Positions 13,201 to 24,317 of a stretch of 64,000 nt of DNA are shown in pieces. The stretch comes from Dicaeum eximium (taxonomy: Eukaryota > Chordata > Aves > Passeriformes > Dicaeidae), in contig VWZP01005531.1 of NCBI GenBank assembly GCA_013396995.1, positions 124,001 to 188,000 of the forward strand, written 5' to 3'. Position 1 is the stretch's first letter; every line of letters begins with the position of its first letter. Under the pieces are notes generated by a model. That model ran no database searches and was not told the origin of the DNA. It saw only the letters and a list, made by a program, of their open reading frames with translations. The translations under genes were made by a program, and so were the position numbers.

Positions 13201-14985
13201 TTTATCCATTTATTAACATAAATAAAACTCAAAGTACATGGAAAATATATTTAGATCTCTCTTGGGTGAAATAACCTAGAGGTATGTGCTTGTCTAGCTT
13301 GATAAAGTTCCTCTTACAACTGGATTTAATAAAAGGAAGAGGTTGGTTTATTCACAACAAGTATTTAATGTCTGTATTATGGCAGAAGATCAATTGTTCT
13401 AATTCCCCTACTTCATCTGTGGAAAATACAGTGCTACAAAGAGAGATTTCTTTCATTGTCTCTGCAGCTACTCTAAGACGCAGCTGTCAAACCTAGGGTC
13501 AGAATTAAGGTGGAATAATGCAAAATTAAAGGTTTTCAGAAGAATTGCCATACAACTCAGAGTTGTGATTTGAAGTCTTGCCTGCACATAATGCATGAAA
13601 ATGATGTAAGCATTTAATCATCACTGACAGAAAGCCTTTGGTGAGATGCTACCAGGCCTTACTAAAAGTATGCAATACAAAAACTTGCAACAGGCTTCTT
13701 TCCCCTTTGTTACCTCCAAAATTTAATCCAAATTAGTAGAAATCTTCAGCAGTGTGTAAGACATGGTACTACCTTCTTTCAGTTTTCAAATTGGGTGATT
13801 TCTACTCTGACCTAGTTTAGGCTTACAGAAGCATACTCAGTGCCCGAGCAATTATCCTGCCAGTTTTCCTCCAAAACCAATGCTGTATACAATACTTGTG
13901 ATTAGTTACATTAGAACTAATGCTGACAAAAGCCTTCCCCTGAAGTTGCTACAAATAATCTTATTCCTAAATTTATGTAAGTCCTTTGTTGAGTTTTGAG
14001 TGGGGTGAAACTCTGCCAACTGAGTTTGAAATTTATCATATAACCAGAACGTGACATTTCCAAAAGTTCTTCACTGTCTCATATCCATATTATAGAAAGA
14101 ATTTAAATCATTCTGAGGTACAAAACTGCTGATTATGCAAATAGTTCAACTGAAATCACCCTAACATTTTTTCACAAGTGAGGACTTCCAGGCAATTAAC
14201 TTTGGCTCAGAAGCTGGACACAAGTTCATTATCTAAATGAATGAAAAGCACTGTGAATTTCTGCAGTCATTCAAAATTCAGAAAAAAATCCTGAATGTTC
14301 CCTTGTTTTTCACGCTGTACTTATGAAAAATCAGACTAGGAAGGACTAGAATCAGGAAACTGTACACAATTAAAACAATGAGACAGAAGTCATAGCAGAG
14401 ACTTTTGGAAAAAACCAACTAAAAATGGAAGGGAGAGAGAAATCAGGTAAGTGAGAGAAAGGTTGCAATAATAAACAGCTGAAACACAGGCTTTACTAGG
14501 TTCCTTTTGACTTGCCTGGAACAACAGTAATAAAAGGGCAGCACTAAAGATGTTTATTAGAACTGTTGCCTGAGTTTAAAAATCGTTTACTGTAAGGCAT
14601 AAGCTCAACAGGTTTTCCTCATATCACACTATTGCCAACATCCTCTACCACAGCTACAAAAACATCCTCCCACCTTGAAGGAAATGACCAACTACCTTCT
14701 CTGGCCTGTACGTGTTTACTGAAAGTTTGCTTCTCTTTACTGATTCATTGCCACTTAACAAAATACCCTGAGTCTGACTCACTGTAAACAAAGATAATTA
14801 CCAAAACAAATCACTACAAAAATTGCATTTGCCAGCCTTGCATACAGGTTTGGTACAAAAATTGCAGTTCTTCGTAATCAATTTGTAGGGCTTTTTTTAG
14901 GTAAGGATTTTTTTTAATAGCTGTGGCTTTAGAAAGTCAGTTTCTCAAGTTCTTCAATTTATTTAAGACCAAAAGGACAATTAAA

Positions 14986-15180
14986 TACATATATTAAACA
15001 ATACATATATTAAATTATATTAAATTATTAAATTATATTAAATTATTTAATTATAAATTATATTACAATACATATATTAAATACATATATAATACATGTA
15101 AATTATGTATTTACATAATTAAATACATTCTAATACTATATGTATTAGAAGAAAATAATATATTAGAAGAAAAAGTAATA
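14986..15180. repeat. AT-rich low-complexity repeat
   Basis: About 195 bp built from TTAAATTATA, ATACATATATTAAA and TATTAGAAGAAAA units in irregular tandem and inverted arrangement, with very low GC. It probably arose by slippage; no coding potential. Confidence 0.8.
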
Positions 15181-17102
15181 AAAAAATGTCCCTACTAAAA
15201 GAATGAAACTCCAATTACCTTGTCAATCTTCAGACATAAAGATAGAAACATTAATATGCAAGAAAGTTCCTAGAGGATTTTTAGGATCAGATCCTATCCC
15301 ATAAGCTATTCACTATTTTATTAATATTTAATATTTATTAATAAGATATGCATTATTTTTAACAGAAATCCATATGAAACTTTAAAATTCTGGCTGATAA
15401 AATATGAGGAACATATTGAATTCAAAGGTATAAAAATAACTTTTTCTAATTTTTTGGATTGATGTAAATTTAAAAAATTTCTACAGCTTTCTTCATTATT
15501 TAAGGATACATTTTTAAAGTTTAGAATTTCTAAGCGCTTACGTGAAGAGCTTGGTTTTCTAAGTTTCAGTATAGTATAGGAATGGCAGCTGCTTGTTTAG
15601 AAACAGGTCAGACTAAGTACCTGAAATAGGTATGCATGCATACAATTACAGTTCACATAACATAACTTTATGTTATTTTAAATGATGGAGATCTCAGAAT
15701 TCAAGTCACCATGAAAATACAAAGACTACACCCAAATTTCAATGTGAATTTTCACTCTTTGCTTACAGTTGCCATTTTGGCTTGTACCTTGTCATTGTTG
15801 TTTGACTGAACATTTGGAAAATGTTTAAACAGAATTTCAAATTGATGTGCATAAACTTGTGAACATATTTAAAGTTTTCCTGCAGTATTTAACCAGTTCC
15901 ACTGTGAATTCCTAAAGGATAGTCAAATTCTAAATGTCCCATGAATTCTTAATCTTTAAAAGACAGCTAAATTTTTTCCTCACATTTCTACATCCATTTT
16001 ACTATTATTACATGCACTATAAAAAAAGAGAGGGCACTATAAAAGCTTTAATAATCTCTGATGCACAGTGCCATTTCTAAATCACAACTATTGTTATTTA
16101 AAGGATTTTCATTTACCTCAATCTGCACCAAGTACAGACAGGTACTTAGTAAGTGAACTTTCTAAGCCTTTTCTATTCAATGAGCAATTAAGGAAGCCAT
16201 CTAAATATCCAGATGAAATCATACACAAAACTACTTCAACTTGAACTATATTCAAGAGAAAAAAGTCCTTTGTTTTGTTGTGCAGTCAGAATAAAACTAG
16301 AAATGCTCCAACATCATGGAGCCTAAAATGTCAAATCTTCTAATAAAAAGAGCTACATCTGAATAAAGCTAGCATTTTTCCATATGCATTACATGGAACA
16401 TTTCCATTGTGACTTAATAACTTCTTGTGACAGCCTTAGAAATACTTAGACTAAAAGAAAAGCACCAAAGAATCCATTCTCAGAAAGCCTATGAGACATT
16501 TGACGCCATCATAACTGAAGCAATTGAATCTAGAATGTTGCTTAGTTAAGCCAAATATTTGTTTATTTTACTATAATTCACTGGTACAAGAAACACATTC
16601 AGAAGTTTGTTTGACTGTTTGTTTTCTTATGGGCTTTTAGCAACAGAGAATTATTGGACTGGATAGATGCCAGCAGGACACTGCAGGTACCTTTGTCTCA
16701 TTCTCCAGTTAGTTGCATGTGCAGGAGAGGCTGGACAGAAAGGTAAACGTTCCTTCTTCAGATGGGGATACCATCAGGAAAGTTGAAGGTAAGGCAAGGG
16801 TTGGCAAGGCACTGTCTCATAGTGGAAGTGCTGTTGGGAAATTTATGCTGCTCCAGGGAGGACTAAGAATTTAAGAGCACTTCTAAATATTTATATATCA
16901 ACTGAAGTAGTATGAGAAACGCATAAGATAAACTGAAAGCTCTGGTCTCGTCCCAGAGCTGTGATGACACTGGCCCTGTCACCTGGATGGCCCTGCCACC
17001 AGCACTACAGAGATCTGTTCTCCAGGGTGGAGCCCTCAGACCTGGGTTGTAGCTTCTTATGCAGAACTCTGGGCATAACATAACTGTTGTCTTCTGTTAT
17101 GC

Positions 17103-17151
17103 TCTATTCTATTCTGTTCCCTTCTGTTCTCTTCCATTCTATTCCATTCCT
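17103..17151. repeat. Imperfect pentanucleotide repeat (TTCTA/TTCCA/TTCTG)
   Basis: A pyrimidine-rich run of five-base units with many substitutions, an old microsatellite. Confidence 0.75.
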
Positions 17152-17399
17152 TGTGCTCACCATGAGTCGAATAACAATGCTAATATTTGTCTGAAATGCC
17201 GGTGGTCTCTGAAAGACATAAAGGTTACAACTGGAAACAGGACTTCATTTTATTTTTCTGACAGTTTCAGAGATGATGCTCACAAGCATTAACACAATGT
17301 GCATGTGCAGCCAGGAGCAGGACAATGCGTTCTTCAGTTTAGCTTTAAAAAACATTCCCTGCAGTCTGATGAGAGCAATTAACAGAGCTACAGTGTTTA

Positions 17400-17505
17400 A
17401 AAGGTATTTTGAATAATGTTTAAGTTTTGGTCAGCCCTGAACTGGTCAAGTAATTGGACTGTTGTAGGTCACTTCCAGCTGTACTTTTTGATTCTTTTGA
17501 AGGAA
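17400..17505 (+). mobile_element. CR1 LINE 3'-terminal remnant
   Basis: The run AATTGGACTGTTGTAGGTCA, then CTTCCAGCTGTACTTT and TGATTCT, corresponds to the end of CR1-type elements (rule: 'ttggactagatgatc..gtaggtcccttccaac..' then an ATTCTATG-like octamer). Only about the last 100 bp remain and divergence is high. Confidence 0.55.
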
Positions 17506-18788
17506 AATAGCAGAAGTGATTGAAAGATGAGGGGACTCTTACTGGCCACTAGAGAAGTGCCATACAATGTCACCTTTATGAGATGGAAAAACCTGAACCT
17601 TTCTCCTGTTTTGGAGGATTCAGGGAGAAGCTAGCATCACAGTGACCTAACTCTCCAAAGGTATGCTCATTAAGATGAGCCCAGCTTTGAAACAGGACTG
17701 TCTAGAAACGTCTGTATAGGGATATAAAGGGTAAACACCAAGGCTCATTTTAACCTTATAAAAACATTACTATGAAGAGTTAAATTTGTTTTTTCATGTC
17801 AGTAATGTTGACTGTTTGATAGGTGCACTTCCTAAGCAGAGAACACTAACCTTTGGCAGAGGGGAAATAAGAATTTATTCACAGTAAGACTCCACTTGCT
17901 ATGCCTAAAATAAAAAATACAAATGCATCATCGTCACCCAGACTTCTGAGAAAAAGCAGAATAAATTGAAATGGGTCTGGAAGTAACTGCTTCCTTAATA
18001 TATTTTATTTCAGACATCCAAGAAAACAAATACAGTGTGGTTCTTCAGGCTCCAAATCAATGGCATAGAAACAAGACCTATAGTTTGAAATCTGCTGAAT
18101 TTTTTTGTTTCATGAGAAAAAAAGCCTTACCTGATTTCTCTAGTGAATAAGTCACCATGGACAGATGGATCTATCACCACTTACAGGAATGCAAGAAAAT
18201 AATGCTGGGCATAGGCATCATGAGCCTTCATTCAGGCAACAAAAGATTAAAGGCAAGACTGTTGTGATTAGACTGACGTTTTTGACTGTAGTTACCTAAA
18301 TGCTGCCATTCTTACTATGTGAAAAAACACACTCTAGCTCTGCTTCTGGTTTTGATGTTTTCAGATGGTTATTGAAGGATATGTTTTAAATCTCCATCTT
18401 CCTATTAACTGGTTACAAACCACTGTATGAAGGATCCCTTCTGTGGTGTGTGTGGGCAGCTGCTGGAAAACCAATTAGAAAACATTAGTCTGCTTTTTTA
18501 ACAAAACAGCCATATCTGACTTTAAAAAACATTCGTCAAACCCTGCAAGATTTTATCAAATTTGGCCATAAATTCTGCTTTTATACTACGGAAAAGTTTT
18601 CCTTAATTCCACAGCAAAAAATAATTAAAATAACCTTTTCAAACAAGCCAGCTACTTACATCCTTCTGAGGGAAATGATGAATGATTAAAAACTATTCAC
18701 GTGTAATTGAAAATTCTGTAGAAATAAGACTGAACAAGCTGGGGGGTCATGTATTCATACAAAATATGGTTGTTTTTCTCTGACTGAT

Positions 18789-19385
18789 TGTCATGGTTTA
18801 ACCCCACACAGTAACCAAGCCTGACACAGCCACTCACACACTCACTCACTCCCTCACCAGCATGGTTGGGGAAAATAGTGGCAGAGTAAAAGGTAGAAAA
18901 CTCATGGGTTGAGATAAAGATAGTTTAATAAGGAAAGCAAAAGCCACAGGCAAAGCAAAACAAAAAATTCAATCACCACTTCCCATGGGCAGGCAGGTGT
19001 TCAGCCATCTCCAAGAGTGCTGGGCTCCATCATGTGTGATGCTTACTTGGGAAGACAAATGCCATCACCTCAAACATCCCCCTCTTTTTTTTTCTGCTCC
19101 TCACTTTATATACTGAACAAGATCCATATGGTCTGGAATGTTCCTTTGGTCAGTTTGGGTCACCTATCCTGGGTGTGTCTCCTCCCAGTCTCCCATGTAG
19201 TGCCAACTTTCTCATCAATGTGGCTGTACAAGAAACAGAAAAGGCCTCGGCTCTGTGCAGGTCCTACTCAGCAGCAACAAAAACATCTCTGTATTATCAA
19301 CCCTGTGTTCAGCACAAATACAAAATACAGCCCCACACCAGGTACTGTGAAGAAAATTAACTGTGCCACAGCTGAAACCAGCACA
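18789..19385 (-). mobile_element. Solo LTR, ERVL-like avian class
   Basis: A 597-bp element. On the plus strand it begins TGTCATGGTTTAACCCC and ends GCTGAAACCAGCACA; perfect 5-bp CTGAT duplications lie at 18784-18788 and 19386-19390. The transcriptional sense is the minus strand: read that way, the ATTAAA hexamer (plus positions 924-929 of the 18-kb block) precedes the ACTATCTTTATCTCAACCCA block typical of the R/U5 end of this class. A 133-codon plus-strand frame inside it is antisense low-quality sequence and not a gene. The LTR is in the same orientation as the host gene. Confidence 0.85.
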
Positions 19386-19390
19386 CTGAT

Positions 19391-22300
19391 TACATTTTCA
19401 TTGCTAACTAAGAAATGAACCTGTAAAAGAATACACATGGTTGTTATACTTCTCAAAGCTGTGGTGCTTGAAAATATCTCCCAGTAGCCTCATAACAAGT
19501 GGAAAATAATGGATTTTTCATTTTTTTACTGGATGCAACAAATTGAGAGAAGAAAAAAAACTGATACTGCATCAGGCTAACAAAAATATGAAGAGTAAAA
19601 CATATTTTTTTTACTAAAAATTTCTTTTATGTTAAATCTTTCTGAAATATTTGATTTAGAAAAAAAAAGTTAAAATTAAACAATAAGGTATTTGGAAATA
19701 TTTTTTTCTGTTTCAGCCTGAATCTTCTGATTTTAGAAGTTTATTTCTTAATGCACTAAAAAAATGCAAATAAGAAGATGCAACTTTTTTTTATTATTTT
19801 AAAATTTATGTAGTATCTACTACCAAAAGAGGCCTATGTTTGTCAATGATAACAACTGAAGGTAATAAACGGACTGAAGCCTGTTCTCGTTTATTTTCAT
19901 GCTAAAATATATGAACATGTATATAGGGACAATCGCAACGGTTCTTTCCTGGAGAGGCCATAGAGAAGAACAATCTGTACTGAGAATACTTGTAAAGACA
20001 GAAGGTATTTTTGGTGTTAAATTACAAAACTCTACTGTTAAATGATTAACATGACCTGAGACTACCTAGAGGATAAAAGGTGTCCATTTTCATGACCTTA
20101 AAAAGAACCCAAATCTCTCATCTGACAAAAAGCTAGAAAAAAATACATTAACAAGGAAGCAAACTCACCAACAGAGAACAAATTCAAACAGATCTTTATT
20201 AAAAGTTTATAAAGAAAAGGTTCACAGTTCTTTTTTCTCATTCTGCATAGTTTAGATATGAGTATTCATACATGCACCTTTAATGTCAGAAGGAGAATAT
20301 CAAGCTATGTTTGCCTTACTGATGAGCTGTGAAGATGAAGGCTAAAAATCAAACACATAGGCCTAAATAGGTATAGAAGTTCCCAGGACAGAAATACTGA
20401 AATTTAAGAGAAAAGGGGAAAAACAGTTGGATGCTTAGCGAAACGCTTTACTGTCCAAACCACTGACACAAGGAAAGCTTTTGCAGCTCACAGCAGCCTC
20501 TGCTAAATTATTCTTTTTAGTTCTGTTTTTCCCCCACCTTACAATACCTGTATGTTCAAAGAACTCTCACTTACAGCAAGTTAGTAAAGTTTCTAGAAAT
20601 GTTATATGATTTCACAAAATGAATGCTTCAAAATTATTCTTCCTTTCTGACATTTAATATTTTTATGAAGTTTCATCACTTAGGTGGACAGAAGAGTCTG
20701 ACCAGAAAACTTAGTGGCACATTTATTGTAAGCAATAAAATATCATAAGAAGAGCTAGGAAATTTTATGCAGATTACTGGACTACGTAACTACCTTCACC
20801 ATTTAGGCATATATTCATACACATACCAAAAGTTAAGAGCAGAAATATGTATACATAGGTTTATTAACACATTATTATTTGTTTTATTTACCACAAGGTA
20901 TTTCAATAGGAATCATGACACTTCAAGGGACCTTTTTTTAATGCTATATGCTGGTGAAACAAAATGTTCAGGGTATACCTTTGAATCTGGACAAGTGAAA
21001 CTTGATAAGATTCAACAAAAGGAAAATAAAGCAGCTTTCTCATCTACCTTAAACAGTCATTTTGCTATTTGGATGCAACAGATTATTCTGGACAATATGA
21101 AAGTTTCTCTTTGAAGTGTGTGTGTGGCAACCATGGGGGACAAGCGAGTGAGACATGGATAGTGAGTGAGTGCCTGTAGCCTGAAACCAAGCTAAGCAGA
21201 TTTTAAATAAGTAAATTTCCTAGCAGCTAAGTATAGCTAAATGCAGAATTAACTGACAAAGAAAACAGTGTTTTAACTCAAAGTTACTGCAGGCAAACAA
21301 GATTAACTACAACAACCAAAGATCTGTTCAGCCCACAGGTTTTACCACTTCAGTACTTCCTAATCAGTTCTTGCAAACATGTATTTGGTTCACCCCTTAA
21401 GAACACATCCAGATTTTATTTTAGATCTTGTAACATCATTCCATGACCAAAATTTTGTTCACTTTACTATTTGTAGAGTAAATGCTCATCATAAAAATAT
21501 TAATTTTGTCATGAATAACCACAGGACTATGGTTACTATTTTTCCTTCTTTTCCCCCCCTCTCTAAAAGAAAAAAAAAACCCAAAAACAAACCTGTCACC
21601 AATCAGAAAACTTAAACAGTAACATTTGACATAGCAGTATATGTAGTAGAGCTAATATCTGAAAAAGAACAATTTGCAAATACAGGTCATGTGACATTTG
21701 TTCAGTCACACTGCTTCCTAAGTATTAGCATATAGAGCTGGTCAGTGAATGTAAACAGCTTGCCTTACAGCCATATGTGGAGCTTTATAATTGTTCCTGC
21801 CTTGAGTATATTGAATATTTGCTTGGCTTTCTGCCATCTCCAGTTGTTTGATTTTTTTCAAGTATATCCTACAATTCAGAAGTGAGTCATCTGGAATTTG
21901 AAAATTCTTACCATCAGATGTGCAATTGCATCATAAATATACAAATGTATTGTTTAGATCCAGAAAGTCAGCACAGCCATATAAAAACTCCTCAATGAAT
22001 AAAGGTATTGTGTTTTCCGCTCATAGGATTTAATGACCCAGAAGGCCTCTTACAGTTACCTTGAAAAGAATAGCCAAAGCCTCTGCAATAATATGCTTAT
22101 TGATCTTTTTTTGTAGGCATTCATCTGCCACAGGACGGAGATTAAGGGAATTATTCATATGGCAATGATCCTGTAGGAGCTTATTATGATGTTAATGAAT
22201 CAGTTGTAAAAGTACTATATTGTAGTTTCCATGGCCTCCAGATGCCATGTCTTTGTTGTCTGTCTCTAAAATTCATAGAAGTGAACATGATGGAAGATCC

Positions 22301-24132
22301 ATGTCATGTGCCATTGCTCTCTATCTCCAAAAAAGCATGAATAAAATTCCGTCATCAGTTTCCATTTAACTGATTTCAGTGGATATTTTGACTTTGGTTA
22401 TATTGTTTTCTTCTTTGTGATGTGTTTTTCGATACATGATGTTACTTCAAGTGTAAAGACCCTTTTCCCCTTTATGGTTTATGAAATTCATAATTTTAAA
22501 ATGAAAGCTAAAAGTTTCATTGACCCAAAAGTGGTTTTTATGTTCTATAATAGTCTATTTGTTGTGATTTTTAAAGCTTATTTTGCCCATGCAATTTCTC
22601 CGGTAATTTAGCTATTAAGCAAGTTCTTTACACAATTTTAATTTCCAAAAATTGGGGCAGATTTGACTAGACGCCTGTCTATTAATCAGGCTTTTAAAAT
22701 TGGTAATTATCTAAATGGTTAGTCCCTTAAATGACAGCAGGATTAATCTGCAAATCATACTGGTTAATGGCAGTGCCTATATTTATATGCAAATATATGC
22801 ACTTCTAATCATAAGGTTAAAAACTTGGCCTCTGCCAAAGGACACATCTACATGGAAAGGTGCAGCATTTACACCTGGCTCCAAATAATTCATCTGAAGA
22901 CAAGGTGGGAATTTGTAAACAGTACTCCCTGGTTACAGTATTCATACAAAAGGGCTGCCTTCCTCACTCTTTACACAATGATTTTTTTTAGTTTTTCTTC
23001 TCAGCCACTCTTCTGCTCTCTACTGATACCATTTTGGGAGCATCCCAAGTCTTATTTGTCTCATTGCAACAGGTCCTGCTCTTTTTCTAACAACGATGTG
23101 TACCCCCAGTACAGCAACAGCAATACCATAACAAGTTTGATTTGATTTTTCAGCTAAGTTCCTGCAGATGGTGGGAAATTCTCTGTGATTCAATATACAT
23201 TTTTAAAACATTCATTGTATGGAAATAAGAAAAATAATATCAAAACTCTATTCCTCATGGTTCTGTTGGTGTTGAATGAAAGTATGGAGTCTTTCGACTA
23301 TCTAATCAAATTTAAAAAACCAACTGAAATCACAGCTTTGTTTTGCAAGTCAGAATGGCAAAGGGCTCCAATAGGTCTTATGTCAACCAAGGGAGTCAAT
23401 GATGAGTTTTCATTGACATTTTATTCTGAAGTCGGGTTATTAAAAGATTAATCTCAAATAACATCTTCCAGCTAAAATACCAACCAGGATACTGCCTAAA
23501 AAATGCATGGAAATAGAATATCATGAACAGGTTTGCAGACTTAAGTACTGGCTGGATTGAATTGAAGGATGGGCATAATTTCTTAAGGCATGATCAGTTC
23601 TGCTCTTAACAACGGAAGCACTTGTACCATTGCTCACCCGGATCTCAGAAGAAATTCTGAAGTCACATTCAAATACTCAACAAAATATCTCAGAAAAATA
23701 TGTCAGATATTTAGACAATCTGACCTATTCTAATAGAATTCTTATTTACTGCTTTAATTTTATCTCTCGTACCAGGCAATAAATTATGTCCTGTTTCCAT
23801 TTTATCTCTCAAGACCCAACATGACATTTGTTTGAATACGATCTCTTCCTCAAATGTCCCAGTCAAGCTTGTACAATAGCCAAGCCTTCTACAACAGAAA
23901 CCATGAAGATGAAAAGGAGAAACCTCAAACTACTACTACAAATTCCAATGTTGCAACTTCCAGAGAAGAACAAACTATCAACTCAGAATTAAAGTTCCAT
24001 CAAATATTTCATGAAGCCCTAGGTAACACAACTAGCAATCTTGGAACCATGGTAAAAGTCTTTGACATCTGGATTTAATCCAAAATTCAAAGTGAGTTTT
24101 TATTTAGGGGAGAAAAAAATGATCATCATGAA
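19391..24132. other. Intronic sequence without recognised features
   Basis: AT-rich unique sequence leading up to the exon's splice donor. The only subregion I single out is the AT-rich motif cluster at 22620-22815. The 106- and 115-codon plus-strand frames at 22825 and 20767 look like chance. Confidence 0.5.
22620..22815. promoter_or_regulatory. Possible enhancer: octamer and homeodomain-type motif cluster
   Basis: Within about 200 bp there is a perfect POU octamer ATGCAAAT (in TTTATATGCAAATATATGC) plus several TAAT-core sites (ATTAATC, TAATTATC, GATTAATC, CTAATC). This combination is common in neural enhancers inside CNTNAP introns, but TAAT cores are frequent in AT-rich DNA. No conservation data were available, so this is only a candidate. 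Confidence 0.2.
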
Positions 24133-24141
24133 AAAACTTAC
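24133..24141 (-). other. CNTNAP5: Splice donor (5' splice site) of the CNTNAP5-like exon
   Basis: On the minus strand the exon ends ...TCCTACT and continues GTAAGTTTT. GTAAGT is the consensus U1-binding donor. The exon ends in codon phase 1, leaving a T that would begin the Trp codon that follows YGCSY in Caspr proteins. Confidence 0.9.
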
Positions 24142-24289
24142 AGTAGGAGCAACCGTAGACTTCAATTCTTAACCCAATTTGGCCCTCTCCATTCCAGTCC
24201 AAAGGAACTATCCTTACATAGCGAGCAATAACTGGATGTTGTAAATCATGCCGGACCACACTGTCAGAGTTTGTATTTCCAGGAAATGC
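24142..24289 (-). CDS. CNTNAP5: Contactin-associated protein-like 5, internal exon: C-terminal part of the F5/8C (discoidin) domain
   Basis: A 148-bp internal exon of 49 codons plus one base. It starts in phase 0 with AFPGNTNSDSVVRHDLQHPV, continues through IARYVRIVPL, DWNGEGQIGL and RIEVYGCSY, and ends in phase 1. This is the end of the discoidin domain of neurexin-family CNTNAP/Caspr proteins, single-pass neuronal membrane proteins in cell adhesion and axon-glia or synaptic contacts. The Cys of YGC is the conserved one closing the domain by disulphide. The VRIVPLDWNGEG wording matches CNTNAP5; CNTNAP2 and CNTNAP4 have an EWNPKG/EWNPSG-like stretch instead, from my knowledge of these proteins. 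CNTNAP2 exon 4 is also 148 bp and ends at the same residue, supporting homology and exon numbering. There are no stops, frameshifts or splice defects, so the exon looks functional. CNTNAP5 rather than a bird paralogue is likely but not proven. Confidence 0.92.
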
Positions 24290-24317
24290 CTAAGGGAAAG
24301 AAGAAAAAAAAAATCAG
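24290..24317 (-). other. CNTNAP5: Splice acceptor, pyrimidine tract and branch-point candidate
   Basis: On the minus strand the acceptor reads TTTCTTCTTTCCCTTAG before GCATTT, preceded by a long run of T. A CTGAT branch-point-like motif (plus 24313-24317) lies about 25 nt upstream of the exon. This is a strong, canonical U2-type acceptor and it fixes the exon's 5' boundary. Confidence 0.88.

Larger units (their letters stand above)
10212..18783. other. Long intronic stretch, mostly unique AT-rich sequence
   Basis: Apart from the AT-rich block near 15.0 kb, the pentamer repeat at 17.1 kb and a CR1 scrap at 17.4 kb, I see no supported feature. A GC-richer patch at about 16930-17050 gives a 72-codon minus-strand frame that resembles no CNTNAP exon. 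Confidence 0.5.
1..24141 (-). other. CNTNAP5: Large intron of the CNTNAP5-like gene, downstream of the exon (partial)
   Basis: This is inferred to be intron because it begins at the consensus GTAAGT donor of the exon at 24142-24289 and shows no other convincing coding exon. By analogy with CNTNAP2, whose 148-bp exon 4 ends at the same protein position, this would be intron 4. The next exon should begin with GG to complete the split Trp codon; I did not find it, so the intron probably continues beyond base 1. Single-copy AT-rich sequence makes up most of the stretch; the repeats in it are listed separately. Confidence 0.75.

Noticed and set aside
16930..17081. GC-richer minus-strand patch as a further CNTNAP5 exon
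   Set aside because: The translation shows no laminin-G, EGF or discoidin motif and the borders lack good splice sites.
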